Below are positions 22,276 through 30,298 of a DNA stretch of 32,168 nt, piece after piece. Below the pieces are notes generated by a model. The model made no database searches. It had not been told where the DNA came from and saw only the letters and a program-made list of their open reading frames with translations. Source of the DNA: Rhodospirillaceae bacterium (GTDB taxonomy: Bacteria > Pseudomonadota > Alphaproteobacteria > SP197); the NCBI GenBank assembly GCA_018700655.1, contig JABIUG010000356.1, positions 1-32,168 of the forward strand, given 5' to 3'. A program made the translations under genes and the position numbers. Positions within the stretch are counted from its first letter, which is position 1; each line of letters begins with the position of its first letter.

Positions 22276-23484
22276 TTAGCGGCGCAGAACGTCCTTGATG
22301 CGACCAGCCAAAATCTCCGGTTCGCCTTCCTTCAGGCACAAGGGATTCACCACAAGGGTGGCGCTGCCGACCTCGCCGGGCTCGAAATAGACCGGTGGCG
22401 ATCCGCATTCGAGTTCGATCAGGACTGCTTCGGCATCGCGCGCCAGTGCCTTCTCGTCCAGGGTCAACGCCAGAGCCGGAACCGGGTGGCGTTCGGGATC
22501 GTCGCGCACGGCAATCGTGGCGTTGTTGACCCCCGCCAGGCCTTCGGCAACCGTTGCGATGGTGCGTGACCAACCGGCCCGCAGGGCGCCGGAGGCATCG
22601 TCTTCCAGGGTCAGGCGCAGGGCGGTCACCAGCCCGGCGATTTCTTCCTTGCCGACCTTGCAGATGCGTCCGATGCCATCGCGCGGCATGCCCTGAATGG
22701 CGTTGCGGTCGATCAGGGAAGCCGGCGGATTCCAGCGGCTGGGTGCGGTATCCATGTCGAGATGCTGCATGGCGACCGACATCACGAGGTCGCGCCGTCC
22801 CGCAAGAATGCCCGAAGCCTGTGGCCCGCCGATCGCCTTGCCCCCCGAGAAACACACAAGATCGGCACCCTCGGCGATGAAACGTTTGAGGTTCGACATT
22901 GGCGGCAACTGTCCGGCGGCGTCGACGATGATCGGAATGCCGTGTGGTGCGACGGCAGCGACGATTTCGGGGAGGGTCGGCTGGTTGCCCGGCACGACGA
23001 CACAATAGACGGCGGCAGTGCGTTCGTTGATCTCGGCGACGTATTCCCAGGGCTCCGCATCGCGGACGCCCGCGCCGGTGTTGCGGTCGGAGACCCCGAC
23101 CTCGATCAGTTTGGCGCCGGCGGTCCGGACCGCATGGTCGTACATGTTGCGATGGCCGCGTGCGACGATGATTTCGTTCTTGAGGCCGGTTGTGTCGGGC
23201 AGACGGTTCTGGGCCGCGAGATCGTGACCGGCGATGCAGGCTGCGGCAGCCAGCATCAGGCCGCTGGCCGCGCCGTCGGTGACATAACCTGACTGGGCGC
23301 CGGTCACTTCCGCAATGTAGGCGCCTGCTGCTGCCTGGAGGTGGGCGAGATCGACACAATGTTGCGACGCCTCGACCATCGCTTGGGCGACTTCCGGGCG
23401 CAGAATGCTGCCGGTCAACCGGGTCGCGGGGCCCTTGGCGTTGATGATGGTGTCGACGCCCAGGCGCTCATAGATGTTGGTCAT
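22276..23484 (-). CDS. SelA-like PLP-dependent enzyme (aminotransferase class V fold)
   Basis: A 402-residue fold-type I PLP enzyme of the SelA / DgaE-like group. The PLP lysine is K216 in LVCFSGGKAIGGPQASGIL, the pyridine-binding Asp is D188 in IIVDAAGQLPPMSN, and the start (YERLGVDTIINAKGPATRLTGSI) is typical of SelA homologues. True selenocysteine synthases are longer (about 450-470) and carry an N-terminal tRNA-binding domain not seen here; no selB or selC is nearby. A lyase or related reaction on a hydroxy- or amino-acid-type substrate, as in D-glucosaminate-6-phosphate ammonia-lyase relatives, is more likely than selenium insertion. The specific substrate is unknown. Confidence 0.85.
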   Translation of the reverse strand: MTNIYERLGVDTIINAKGPATRLTGSILRPEVAQAMVEASQHCVDLAHLQAAAGAYIAEVTGAQSGYVTDGAASGLMLAAAACIAGHDLAAQNRLPDTTGLKNEIIVARGHRNMYDHAVRTAGAKLIEVGVSDRNTGAGVRDAEPWEYVAEINERTAAVYCVVVPGNQPTLPEIVAAVAPHGIPIIVDAAGQLPPMSNLKRFIAEGADLVCFSGGKAIGGPQASGILAGRRDLVMSVAMQHLDMDTAPSRWNPPASLIDRNAIQGMPRDGIGRICKVGKEEIAGLVTALRLTLEDDASGALRAGWSRTIATVAEGLAGVNNATIAVRDDPERHPVPALALTLDEKALARDAEAVLIELECGSPPVYFEPGEVGSATLVVNPLCLKEGEPEILAGRIKDVLRR

Positions 23485-23566
23485 GGTCTTAATCCATTGT
23501 CATCCTGTTCGAATCCACAAGCGCAGCATGACGATCCGGCGCTGTGCTGTCACGGCAGGCGCGCCG

Positions 23567-24646
23567 TCAAAGCAGAGCGAGCTGATCGGCGTCGGCGGCG
23601 GGTTTGACGAAGCGGGTGGTGTCGAGTTCCCAGCTCCGCTTGTCGAGGCCATAACGGCGGCAGGCTATCGCGAAACGTTTGGCGACCATATCTGCAAAGG
23701 GCCCCGTGCCTTTAAGGCGTTTGCCCCATTCGGCGTCATAGTCGCGCCCGCCGCGACAATCGCGCACCAGCGTTATGACACGACCGGCGCGGTCAGGGTA
23801 CTGGGCTTCGAGCCACTCGCGGAAGAGGTCCTTGATCTCGAGCGGCAGGCGCAACAGCACATAGCCGCCGGTTGAGGCTCCCGCATCGTGGGAGGCCTGC
23901 AGCACGTCCTCCATCTCATGGTCGTTTAGCCCCGGAATGATCGGGGCAAACATGACACCAACGGGCACGCCTGCCTTGGCAAGCGCCTCGATCGCCTTGA
24001 GCCGTTTGGCCGGTGTCGGCGCGCGTGGTTCCATGCGCCGCGCCAGGCTGCCGTCGAGCGTTGTGATGGAGATATAGGCACGGGCCAGATGCTGCTCGGC
24101 CATCGCGCTCAGGATGTCGGCATCGCGGGCAATCAGGGCAGATTTGGTGACGATGCCGACGGGATGGCGGCATTCCTGCAGAACCTCGAGGATCTGGCGG
24201 GTGATGCCGTAACCGCGTTCGATCGGCTGGTAGGGATCGGTGTTGGTCCCCAGCGCAATCACCCGTGGCCGGTAGCCTGAGCGGGACAACTCCTGGCGCA
24301 GCAGAAGGGCTGCGTCGGGTTTCATCAGGAGTTTCGATTCGAAATCCTGGCCCGGCGAGAGGCCGAGCCAGGCATGGGTCGGGCGGGCAAAACAATAGAC
24401 GCAGCCGTGCTCGCAGCCGCGATAGGGATTGATCGAGCGGTCGAACGGAATATCGGGGGAGTTGTTGCGTGCGATCACGGTGCGACTTGCATCAATCGAG
24501 ATTTCGGTCTCGAGTGGCGGAAGTTCCTCTTCGATGCCACCCCAGCCGTCGTCGAAGGCTTCGTGCGTGTGCGGCTCGAAACGTCCTGCCTGGTTGCTCG
24601 CCGCGCCGCGCCCCCGACGTTGCAGGATATGTGTTCGTTGTTTCAT
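23567..24646 (-). CDS. PA0069-family radical SAM protein (SPL-like)
   Basis: A 359-residue radical SAM enzyme. The cluster motif is C78-X3-C82-X2-C85 (YRGCEHGCVYCFARPTH), the form shared with the PA0069/Rv2578c group, related to spore photoproduct lyase-type proteins. Other family segments are the basic N-terminus RRGRGAASNQAGRFEP, ARNNSPDIPFDRSINPY, ALGTNTDPYQPIE, GIVTKSALI and MFAPIIPGLNDHE. The reaction is not known; DNA repair has been suggested from homology. ATG at 24644-24646 with AGGAGAG upstream is chosen over the TTG at 24688. A GTTC-N7-GTTC site lies over its promoter. It is divergent from a glycosyltransferase gene and 82 bases upstream of the SelA-like gene. Confidence 0.92.
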   Translation of the reverse strand: MKQRTHILQRRGRGAASNQAGRFEPHTHEAFDDGWGGIEEELPPLETEISIDASRTVIARNNSPDIPFDRSINPYRGCEHGCVYCFARPTHAWLGLSPGQDFESKLLMKPDAALLLRQELSRSGYRPRVIALGTNTDPYQPIERGYGITRQILEVLQECRHPVGIVTKSALIARDADILSAMAEQHLARAYISITTLDGSLARRMEPRAPTPAKRLKAIEALAKAGVPVGVMFAPIIPGLNDHEMEDVLQASHDAGASTGGYVLLRLPLEIKDLFREWLEAQYPDRAGRVITLVRDCRGGRDYDAEWGKRLKGTGPFADMVAKRFAIACRRYGLDKRSWELDTTRFVKPAADADQLALL

Positions 24647-24667
24647 TGTTCTCTCCTCATGTGAAAA

Positions 24668-24682
24668 GAACAATAAAGGAAC
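24668..24682 (-). promoter_or_regulatory. candidate LexA (SOS) box, GTTC-N7-GTTC
   Basis: The minus strand reads GTTCCTTTATTGTTC, an exact match to the alphaproteobacterial LexA direct repeat GTTC-N7-GTTC. It ends 22 bases before the ATG of the radical SAM gene and overlaps a possible -10 (TTTATT, 24672-24677), whose -35 would be TTGCCT (24694-24699) with a 16-base spacer. The surroundings are much more AT-rich than the rest of the window, as expected for a promoter. By sequence alone about one such match is expected per 32 kb; the position is what makes it credible. Confidence 0.6.
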
Positions 24683-24740
24683 AAACAAATCTTAGGCAAG
24701 CCCGATACGTGGATTTCGTGAAGACGCTAGGATGGCAGCC

Positions 24741-25421
24741 ATGGAACGCCTCACGGTGATCATCCCGGCGCTCAACGCCGCAACTACGCTGAGCGTGATG
24801 CTGGACCAGTTCCTGGTCACCGCAGACGTCGATGCCACCGTGCTGGTCGTCGACAGCGGTTCGAACGATGCGACGCTTGAGATCGCAAAATCGCGCGATG
24901 TTGCGGTGATCCAGACCGAGCGTGGCCGCGGCAGTCAGATGGCTGCGGGTGGTGCAGCAGCCGACCGGCCGTGGCTTCTTTTCCTCCATGCCGATACCCG
25001 CCTGCAGGAAGGTTGGGACGGGGCGGTTGCGCGCTTCATCGCCGACACGGGCGAGTCTGATCGGGCTGCGGTGTTCCGCTTGCGGTTTGATGATCCTTCA
25101 CCGGCGGCGCGGCGGGTAGAGTGGATTGCGGCGCGAAGAAGCCGCTGGTTGGGTCTGCCCTACGGCGATCAGGGCCTCCTGATCTCGCGTGCGTTTTACG
25201 AGTCGCTGGGCGGCTTCAGGCCGTTGGCGATCATGGAAGATGTTGACATGGTGCGCCGCATTGAGCGGCGCCGCCTTGTGACCCTGTCCTGCGATGCCGT
25301 CACAAGTGCTGTGCGTTACCGCCGGATGGGCTATACCGCGCGGATGTTTAGAAACCTCCTCTGCCTGACCTGTTATTTCCTGGGGATGCCGCCGCGCTGG
25401 CTGCTGCGGCTCTACGGATGA
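24741..25421 (+). CDS. TIGR04283-like family 2 glycosyltransferase
   Basis: A 226-residue GT-A fold transferase. It begins MERLTVIIPALNAATTL, with VVDSGSNDATLEIA as the nucleotide-binding turn and LLFLHADTRLQEGW carrying the metal-binding DxD-like position; LPYGDQGLLISRAFYESLGGF and MEDVDMVRRIERR are family segments. This matches the 'rSAM/selenodomain-associated transferase 2' group. The donor and acceptor are unknown. An ATG at 24732 would add three residues, but the ATG at 24741 has better ribosome-site spacing. Its stop overlaps the next gene's ATG (ATGA), so the two transferases are coupled. Confidence 0.88.
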   Translation: MERLTVIIPALNAATTLSVMLDQFLVTADVDATVLVVDSGSNDATLEIAKSRDVAVIQTERGRGSQMAAGGAAADRPWLLFLHADTRLQEGWDGAVARFIADTGESDRAAVFRLRFDDPSPAARRVEWIAARRSRWLGLPYGDQGLLISRAFYESLGGFRPLAIMEDVDMVRRIERRRLVTLSCDAVTSAVRYRRMGYTARMFRNLLCLTCYFLGMPPRWLLRLYG

Positions 25422-26011
25422 TGCGCGATCGTCATGTCGTCGTAATGGCCCGAAGGCCCGAGCACGGCAAGGTCAAGACACGTCTTGCCGATGCGCTCGG
25501 CCCGGATGCGGCGCTTTCCTTCTATGCGAGCACCTTGCGTCGCACGCTCAAGCGCCTTGGCGATGATCCCCGCTGGTCGACGGTGATCGCGGCGACACCG
25601 CCATCGGCCGCGCGCCATCCCGGCAGGTGGACCAGGGGCTTGCCGGTTTTTGCCCAGGAAGAGGGTGATCTGGGCCAACGCATGCAGGGCGCGTTTGATG
25701 CCATGCCGGCGGGGCCGGTGGTAATCGTGGGAAGCGACATTCCCGATCTCTCGGCGCGCCATGTCGCACGCGCCTTCCGGGCGCTGGAGCGTCACGACGC
25801 CGTGTTCGGCCCGTCTGATGATGGTGGCTACTGGCTGGTTGGCATTGCCCGCTCGCTGCGTGCCAGCGAGATTTTTGGCCCGGTGCGCTGGTCGACACGC
25901 CACGCGCTTGCCGACACCCTTCAGGGACTCCCCGAAGGTGCCCGCGTCGCCACGCTCGAGACCCTGGCCGATATCGACACGGTCGATGATCTCAGGCGAT
26001 TGCGCGCATGA
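25418..26011 (+). CDS. TIGR04282-like (CofC-like) nucleotidyl/glycosyl transferase
   Basis: A 197-residue protein with a CofC-like GT-A fold. It starts RDRHVVVMARRPEHGKVKTRLAD, the family N-terminal nucleotide site with conserved K and R; VIVGSDIPDLSARHV and VFGPSDDGGYWLVGIA are the metal- and substrate-binding segments. This is the 'transferase 1, rSAM/selenodomain-associated' group, in some genomes linked to arsenosugar synthesis. No ArsM or ArsS gene is in the window, so that role is not supported here. It is four-base overlapped with the TIGR04283-like gene and followed 13 bases later by an MFS transporter. Confidence 0.88.
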   Translation: MMRDRHVVVMARRPEHGKVKTRLADALGPDAALSFYASTLRRTLKRLGDDPRWSTVIAATPPSAARHPGRWTRGLPVFAQEEGDLGQRMQGAFDAMPAGPVVIVGSDIPDLSARHVARAFRALERHDAVFGPSDDGGYWLVGIARSLRASEIFGPVRWSTRHALADTLQGLPEGARVATLETLADIDTVDDLRRLRA

Positions 26012-26024
26012 ACCGGGTGGCCTG

Positions 26025-27272
26025 ATGAGCAAACCGGTGGCGGTCGATGGCGCAGCCGATGGCCTGGCGGCCTGGCGTGTTGCCCTTGCCTCGCTCCTGA
26101 TTGTCTTCTGCGGCATGGGGATCGAATACCTGCTGTGGACCAGCGTGAAGACGATCTCCGACGATATGGACTGGTCGCGCGGCACGACGTCGGCGGCCTA
26201 TGCGCTGGAAATGATCGGCACCGGTGTCGGCGGCATCCTGATGGGCCGGCTTTGCGATAAAATCGGTGCGCTGCCCGTGGTGTTGATCGGCGCCATGATG
26301 ATTCCGGCCGGTGCGTTGACGCTGACCCATGTCACGCAACCCTGGCAGTTCTGCCTGGTCTTCGGGTTGATGATCGGCTTCCTTGGCAATGCGACCCTGT
26401 TCGCACCGCTGATTACGACGGCGACGCGATGGTTCGAGCGTTATCGTGGTCTCGCGGTCGCTGTCGTGGCCTCTGGCCAGGGGCTTGCGGGTTTCATCTG
26501 GCCCACGGTCTTTGATGTCCTGATTGCCGATTATGGCTGGCGCGGCGCGCTTTTCATCTATGGCTGCTTTGCCATGGTCGCGATGCCGCCTCTGGTGATT
26601 CTGCTCAAGGGAAACCCGCCGGGCTGGAGCGCCATGCAGGCCGAACGTGTCAGCGACGACCGTTCGGCTTTCCGGATGGGCAGCCTTTCCGAGAATGTGC
26701 CCCATGCGCTGTTATGCGCCGCGATCTTGTGTTGTTGCATCGCCATGGCCATGCCGCTGGTCCACATCGCATCGCACGCGCGCGACATCGGCTACACCAG
26801 CAGCGACGGTGCCCTGCTCCTGACCTGGATCATGGGATCGTCTTTCATCGGGCGGCTTGGCATGGGTGCTTTCGCAGATCGGATCGGCGGCTTGCAGGCC
26901 ATGCTTATCGGCTCGGGCATGCAGGCGCTTGGTATCCTGATCCTGGCGCCGTTCGACAACTTCGCCGTCCTGCTTCTGGGCGCCACGGTCTTCGGGCTCG
27001 GCTTCGGGGGGCTGGTGCCGATGTATGCGGTCGCCCTGCGATCGATCTATCCGGCCAAGGGGCTGGGCTGGCGCGTCGGTGTGATCTTCCTGTTCGGCGC
27101 GACCGGCATGGCCATGGGCGGCCAGCTTGCAGGTTCCATGTTCGACTGGACCGGGACCTACCGTTGGGCCTTCCTGATCGGTTTTGCCTTCAACGTCGTC
27201 AACCTGTTCCTGATCGTGACGGTCATGACCCTGCGCGGCAGGCCCCAGCCTCTGGTCGGCACCACAGCCTGA
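26025..27272 (+). CDS. MFS transporter (OFA/MCT-like)
   Basis: A 415-residue, probably 12-helix major facilitator protein. The loop 2-3 motif is GRLCDKIGALPVVLIG, with its counterpart GAFADRIGGLQAMLIG in the second half. RYRGLAVAVVASGQGLAGFIWP and FGLGFGGLVPMYAVALRS are typical of the oxalate/formate antiporter and monocarboxylate-transporter side of the superfamily, so an organic anion is a plausible substrate. The frame is open back to 25761, antisense and overlapping the transferase gene; the ATG at 26025 (GGGTGG upstream) gives a normal N-terminus. Possibly co-transcribed with the two transferases. Confidence 0.92.
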   Translation: MSKPVAVDGAADGLAAWRVALASLLIVFCGMGIEYLLWTSVKTISDDMDWSRGTTSAAYALEMIGTGVGGILMGRLCDKIGALPVVLIGAMMIPAGALTLTHVTQPWQFCLVFGLMIGFLGNATLFAPLITTATRWFERYRGLAVAVVASGQGLAGFIWPTVFDVLIADYGWRGALFIYGCFAMVAMPPLVILLKGNPPGWSAMQAERVSDDRSAFRMGSLSENVPHALLCAAILCCCIAMAMPLVHIASHARDIGYTSSDGALLLTWIMGSSFIGRLGMGAFADRIGGLQAMLIGSGMQALGILILAPFDNFAVLLLGATVFGLGFGGLVPMYAVALRSIYPAKGLGWRVGVIFLFGATGMAMGGQLAGSMFDWTGTYRWAFLIGFAFNVVNLFLIVTVMTLRGRPQPLVGTTA

Positions 27273-27555
27273 GTGTCCTGTCGCTGCGCGGGCGGTTTCG
27301 AGAACCACAACGCCCCACTGGCCCAAGACTTCGACGAACTTTGGTGCCATTCGTTCCTGATCGATCTGGTGTGTACTGTCTGCGTCAAAGAAGCCTCGAA
27401 AAAAGAGGGGCACGGCAGGGGTCGGCCAGTTTGGGCAAACGAAAGGTTTTTCAGGGCTGCGGTAACGTGGTGCCTGTCTGGCCGCCAGTACCTTCCCGGG
27501 GCTTCGCGATCGATCTTGCCGGAATGGTCCGGCCAAAAGGGAGGTACGATCAGAC
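27273..27555 (+). other. leader region of the ABC transporter operon
   Basis: The 283 bases between the MFS gene and the binding-protein gene hold no convincing ORF. A small hairpin GCCGGA (27518-27523) / TCCGGC (27528-27533) lies just before the ribosome site GGGAGG (27539-27544). I see no good -35/-10 pair and no clear terminator for the MFS gene. Confidence 0.4.
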
Positions 27556-28545
27556 ATGGATTTCAAGAAAGTAGTACTGGGTGCTGCTGTTGGTGCAGTA
27601 GCGCTTGCTTCGGGTACGGCTGCGGTGTTGGCTGGCCATGACGACACGGTCACCGTGGCTTATTTCCTGGAGTGGCCGACGGCCAACCAGGTCGCGCAGA
27701 TCGAAAAGACCTAAGACGAAGCGATGGGTGTCGAGCTCGATTGGCGTGCCTTTGGCAACGGCAACGAGATGACCCAGGCGATGGTCTCTGGTGATGTCCA
27801 GATTGCCTACAGCCAGGGTTTCGTGCCCTTCGTCGTCGGTGTTTCCAACGGTGCGCCGCTCAAACTCGTCGGTATCGCAGTGACTTATGCCGAGAACGAT
27901 CTCTGCATCATTCGCGATGGCTCCGGCATCACGCAGGCCAATGCCACCGAACTGGAAGGCATGAAGGTCGCAACGCCGATCGGCAACGTGACCCACTACA
28001 AGCTGCTGCGCACACTCGATCACCTGGGTGTCGATGCTTCCAAGGTCGATCTCGTGCAGATGAACCCGGCCGATGCCGCCGTCGCGCTGATCCGCGGCGA
28101 TGTCGTCATGGGCTGTGCCTTTGGCGGTGCGCTTGATCGCATGAGGACCGTAGGCTCGCCCCTCATGACTGGCGCCGAACAGGAAGCGATCGGGATCAAC
28201 ACGTTCGATATCGTGACGGTGACTGAAGACTTTACCAACGAGCATCCCGACCTGGTCAGGAAGTTCATGGAAGTTACCGAAGCATCCAATGCAGCCTACG
28301 CGGCCGATTCGGCTGCGGCCCTTGGTACCATCGCCATGGCGGCAGGCATGGATGAGGACGCCACGGCAGCCATGCTGGCAGGCTTTGGCTTCCCGACGGC
28401 AGCCGATCAGATGGGCCCCAACTGGCTCGGTGGCGGTGTGCAGGCCATGACCAAGGGCGTCGCCGACGTCATGGTCGAAGCCGGCAACATGGATGCCTCG
28501 CTCGATGATTATTCGGGCTTTATCGACGACAGCTATCTGCAGTAA
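27556..28545 (+). pseudogene. TauA-like ABC substrate-binding protein with in-frame stop
   Basis: Reading from the ATG at 27556 (GGGAGG upstream) gives a signal peptide (MDFKKVVLGAAVGAVALASG...VLAG) and the mature start TVTVAYFLEWPTANQVAQIEKT, then TAA at 27712-27714 (codon 53), then the same frame continues uninterrupted to 28545 as DEAMGVELDWRAFGNGNEMTQAM, DVQIAYSQGF and so on to SFIDDSYLQ-type end. The whole would be 329 residues, a normal periplasmic binding protein for taurine/sulfonate-like ligands. Homologues usually have Tyr (TAC/TAT) at this place (KTYDEA), so one base change explains it. Restart at ATG 27724 would lack export signals and has a poor ribosome site. Either a recent pseudogene, a sequencing/assembly error or readthrough. 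Confidence 0.88.
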
Positions 28546-28555
28546 GTGCAGGTAA

Positions 28556-28583
28556 GGGCGGCGGGGAAACCCGCCGCCCTTTT
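28556..28583 (+). terminator. attenuator-type terminator after the binding-protein gene
   Basis: Perfect 10-base arms GGGCGGCGGG (28556-28565) and CCCGCCGCCC (28570-28579), a GAAA tetraloop and TTTT at 28580-28583 make a classic intrinsic terminator, 10 bases after the stop and 25 before the ATPase start. Inside an operon it would give high binding-protein and lower ATPase/permease expression. Confidence 0.85.
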
Positions 28584-28608
28584 CGTTTGAATCACGGGGG
28601 GCAAAGTC

Positions 28609-29418
28609 GTGGCTGGAATTGTGATCGACGGGCTGTCGATGGTTTATACGCTGCCTGGCGGTGGCGATGTTCATGCGCTCAACGACGTCTCGCTCGATAT
28701 CAAGCAGGGCGAGATCGTCACCGTTCTGGGCCCTTCGGGCTGCGGCAAGACGACCCTGCTCAACATCATCGCAGGATTTCTGTCGCCGACTGAAGGCGAG
28801 ATTCGTCTGGGCGACAAACCGGTTACAGGCCCCGGTGCCGAGCGTGGCATGGTGTTCCAGCAGGGCGCGCTCTTCGAATGGCTGACGGTCGAGAAGAACG
28901 TTGCCTTCGGCCCGCGCATGGCCGGAAAGCCGGCTGCCGAAACGGCAGAAAAAGTTGAATATCTCCTCGATATCGTTGGCCTGCAGGGTTTCGGAGAAAA
29001 GCCGGTTTACCAACTTTCCGGCGGCATGCAGCAGCGCGTTGCGCTGGCCCGCTGCCTTGCCAACGACCCCGATGTCATCCTGATGGACGAACCGCTGGGC
29101 GCGCTCGACGCGCTCACCCGCGAGAAGATGCAGGGCCTGGTACTGAAGCTCTGGAAGGAAACCGGCAAGACCATCCTGCTGATCACCCATTCGGTCGAAG
29201 AGGCACTCATCCTGGGCGAGCGTTTGATCGTGATGGCGCCGCGACCGGGCCGGATTGAGAAGGAGTTCAGGCTGCCCTTCCCCGATGAGGCGCTGGTCAA
29301 ACCTGCGCGCGAGGTCAAGGCCGGAGCCCAGTTCGTCGAAACCCGTGAGGAAATCCTTTCCATGATCTGGGACATGGAAGAGGAAATCATGGGCCAGTCC
29401 GACGAACCTCAGGTTTAG
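28609..29418 (+). CDS. ABC transporter ATP-binding protein (TauB/SsuB-like)
   Basis: A 269-residue ATPase of the nitrate/sulfonate/taurine importer family. Walker A is GPSGCGKTT (residues 41-49), Q-loop MVFQQGALFEW, signature LSGGMQQRVALAR, Walker B VILMDEPLGALD, H-loop LLITHSVEEAL. The C-terminal extension (PFPDEALVKPAREVKAGAQFVETREEILSMI) is usual for the group. The start is a GTG at 28609 with a GGGGGG stretch eight bases upstream. The ligand cannot be read from the ATPase. Confidence 0.95.
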   Translation: MAGIVIDGLSMVYTLPGGGDVHALNDVSLDIKQGEIVTVLGPSGCGKTTLLNIIAGFLSPTEGEIRLGDKPVTGPGAERGMVFQQGALFEWLTVEKNVAFGPRMAGKPAAETAEKVEYLLDIVGLQGFGEKPVYQLSGGMQQRVALARCLANDPDVILMDEPLGALDALTREKMQGLVLKLWKETGKTILLITHSVEEALILGERLIVMAPRPGRIEKEFRLPFPDEALVKPAREVKAGAQFVETREEILSMIWDMEEEIMGQSDEPQV

Positions 29419-29428
29419 GAGGCAAGAT

Positions 29429-30295
29429 ATGAGCGACAAGAAAAAACCAACCGATCTGTCGATCTGGCTAGGCCTGTCGGACAACACGTTCACGCGCCAG
29501 AAGACCGTAAAGTTCGGCGACGCCACAGCGGTCAACTCGGGCCGCTTTTATTCGATCCTGGCTGTCGTGCTCCTGTTCGCGGCTTGGATCATCGCCTCGG
29601 TCTTTAATCTGGTCGAGCCGTTTTTCTGGCCGACGATCGATGGAACCTGGGATCGTTTCATCAAGCTAGTCACGGAGGGATTCCGCAATGTGCCGCTGTG
29701 GGAGCATGTCGGCATCAGTGTCTATCGTGTGCTCTCGGGCGTGTTCTTCGGCACGCTGGTCGGCGTACCCCTGGGTTTTGCCATGGGCCTGTCACCGGTT
29801 GGGCGCGGCATCTTTGACCCCATTGTCGAGTTCATGCGCCCGATCCCCCCGCTTGCTCTGATCCCGCTGATCATCCTGTGGTTCGGGATCGACGAATTCG
29901 CCAAGATCTTCCTGCTCTTCCTGGCCTCGCTCTTCATCATGACGATCGCCGCCTGGGCCGGTGTTTCCAGTGTGCGTATCTCGAAAGTCCATGCGGCCTA
30001 TTCGCTGGGAGCCTCGAAATTCCAGATCCTGCGCCATGTCATTCTGCCCAATGCCCTGCCCGAGATTTTTACCGGTCTGCGCACCTCGATGGGTGTGTGC
30101 TGGGGCACGGTCGTCGCGGCCGAACTGGTTGCCGCCAACAAGGGGCTTGGTTCGATGATCATGATCGCCAAGAACTTCCTGCAGACTGACACGGTCGTGA
30201 TCGGCATCATCATCATCGGCCTGATCGGCTATGCCATCGAGATGCTGATGCGCCGCCTTGAGCGCTGGTTGATCCCATGGAAAGGCAAGGGCTGA
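29429..30295 (+). CDS. ABC transporter permease (TauC/SsuC-like)
   Basis: A 288-residue inner-membrane permease with about six helices. The cytoplasmic EAA loop is visible as HAAYSLGASKFQILRHVILPNALPEIFTGLR, containing the G-A-S-x(n)-P-x-A-L-P-x-I pattern of BPD_transp_1. An unusually long, charged N-terminal stretch (SDKKKPTDLSIWLGLSDNTFTRQKTVKFGDATAVN) precedes the first helix at about residue 43. AGGAGG lies upstream of the ATG. It ends three bases from the convergent dioxygenase gene. With the ATPase and binding protein it makes a three-gene importer of the taurine/sulfonate/nitrate type. Confidence 0.94.
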   Translation: MSDKKKPTDLSIWLGLSDNTFTRQKTVKFGDATAVNSGRFYSILAVVLLFAAWIIASVFNLVEPFFWPTIDGTWDRFIKLVTEGFRNVPLWEHVGISVYRVLSGVFFGTLVGVPLGFAMGLSPVGRGIFDPIVEFMRPIPPLALIPLIILWFGIDEFAKIFLLFLASLFIMTIAAWAGVSSVRISKVHAAYSLGASKFQILRHVILPNALPEIFTGLRTSMGVCWGTVVAAELVAANKGLGSMIMIAKNFLQTDTVVIGIIIIGLIGYAIEMLMRRLERWLIPWKGKG

Positions 30296-30298
30296 GGA

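Noticed and set aside
23507..23516. GTTCGAATCC, resembling a tRNA T-loop or a tRNA-type attachment site
   Set aside because: No acceptor, D or anticodon stems can be built around it, and there is no integrase or foreign-looking DNA nearby.
22276..24646. A selenium-incorporation locus (SelA-like plus radical SAM plus 'selenodomain-associated' transferases)
   Set aside because: The names coincide but the SelA homologue is too short, no selB/selC/selD is present, and the radical SAM protein is of the PA0069 type, not the selenodomain partner.
27712..27714. Recoding of the TAA as a special amino acid
   Set aside because: TAA is not a known selenocysteine or pyrrolysine codon, there is no downstream stem of that kind that I can see, and a single-base change from a Tyr codon is simpler.
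27550..29535. A 661-codon open frame on the minus strand across the binding-protein, ATPase and permease start
   Set aside because: The plus-strand genes carry clear ABC motifs in the same bases; the antisense protein is Arg/His/Asp-rich with no recognisable domain, as expected from GC-rich codon bias. It is a shadow.
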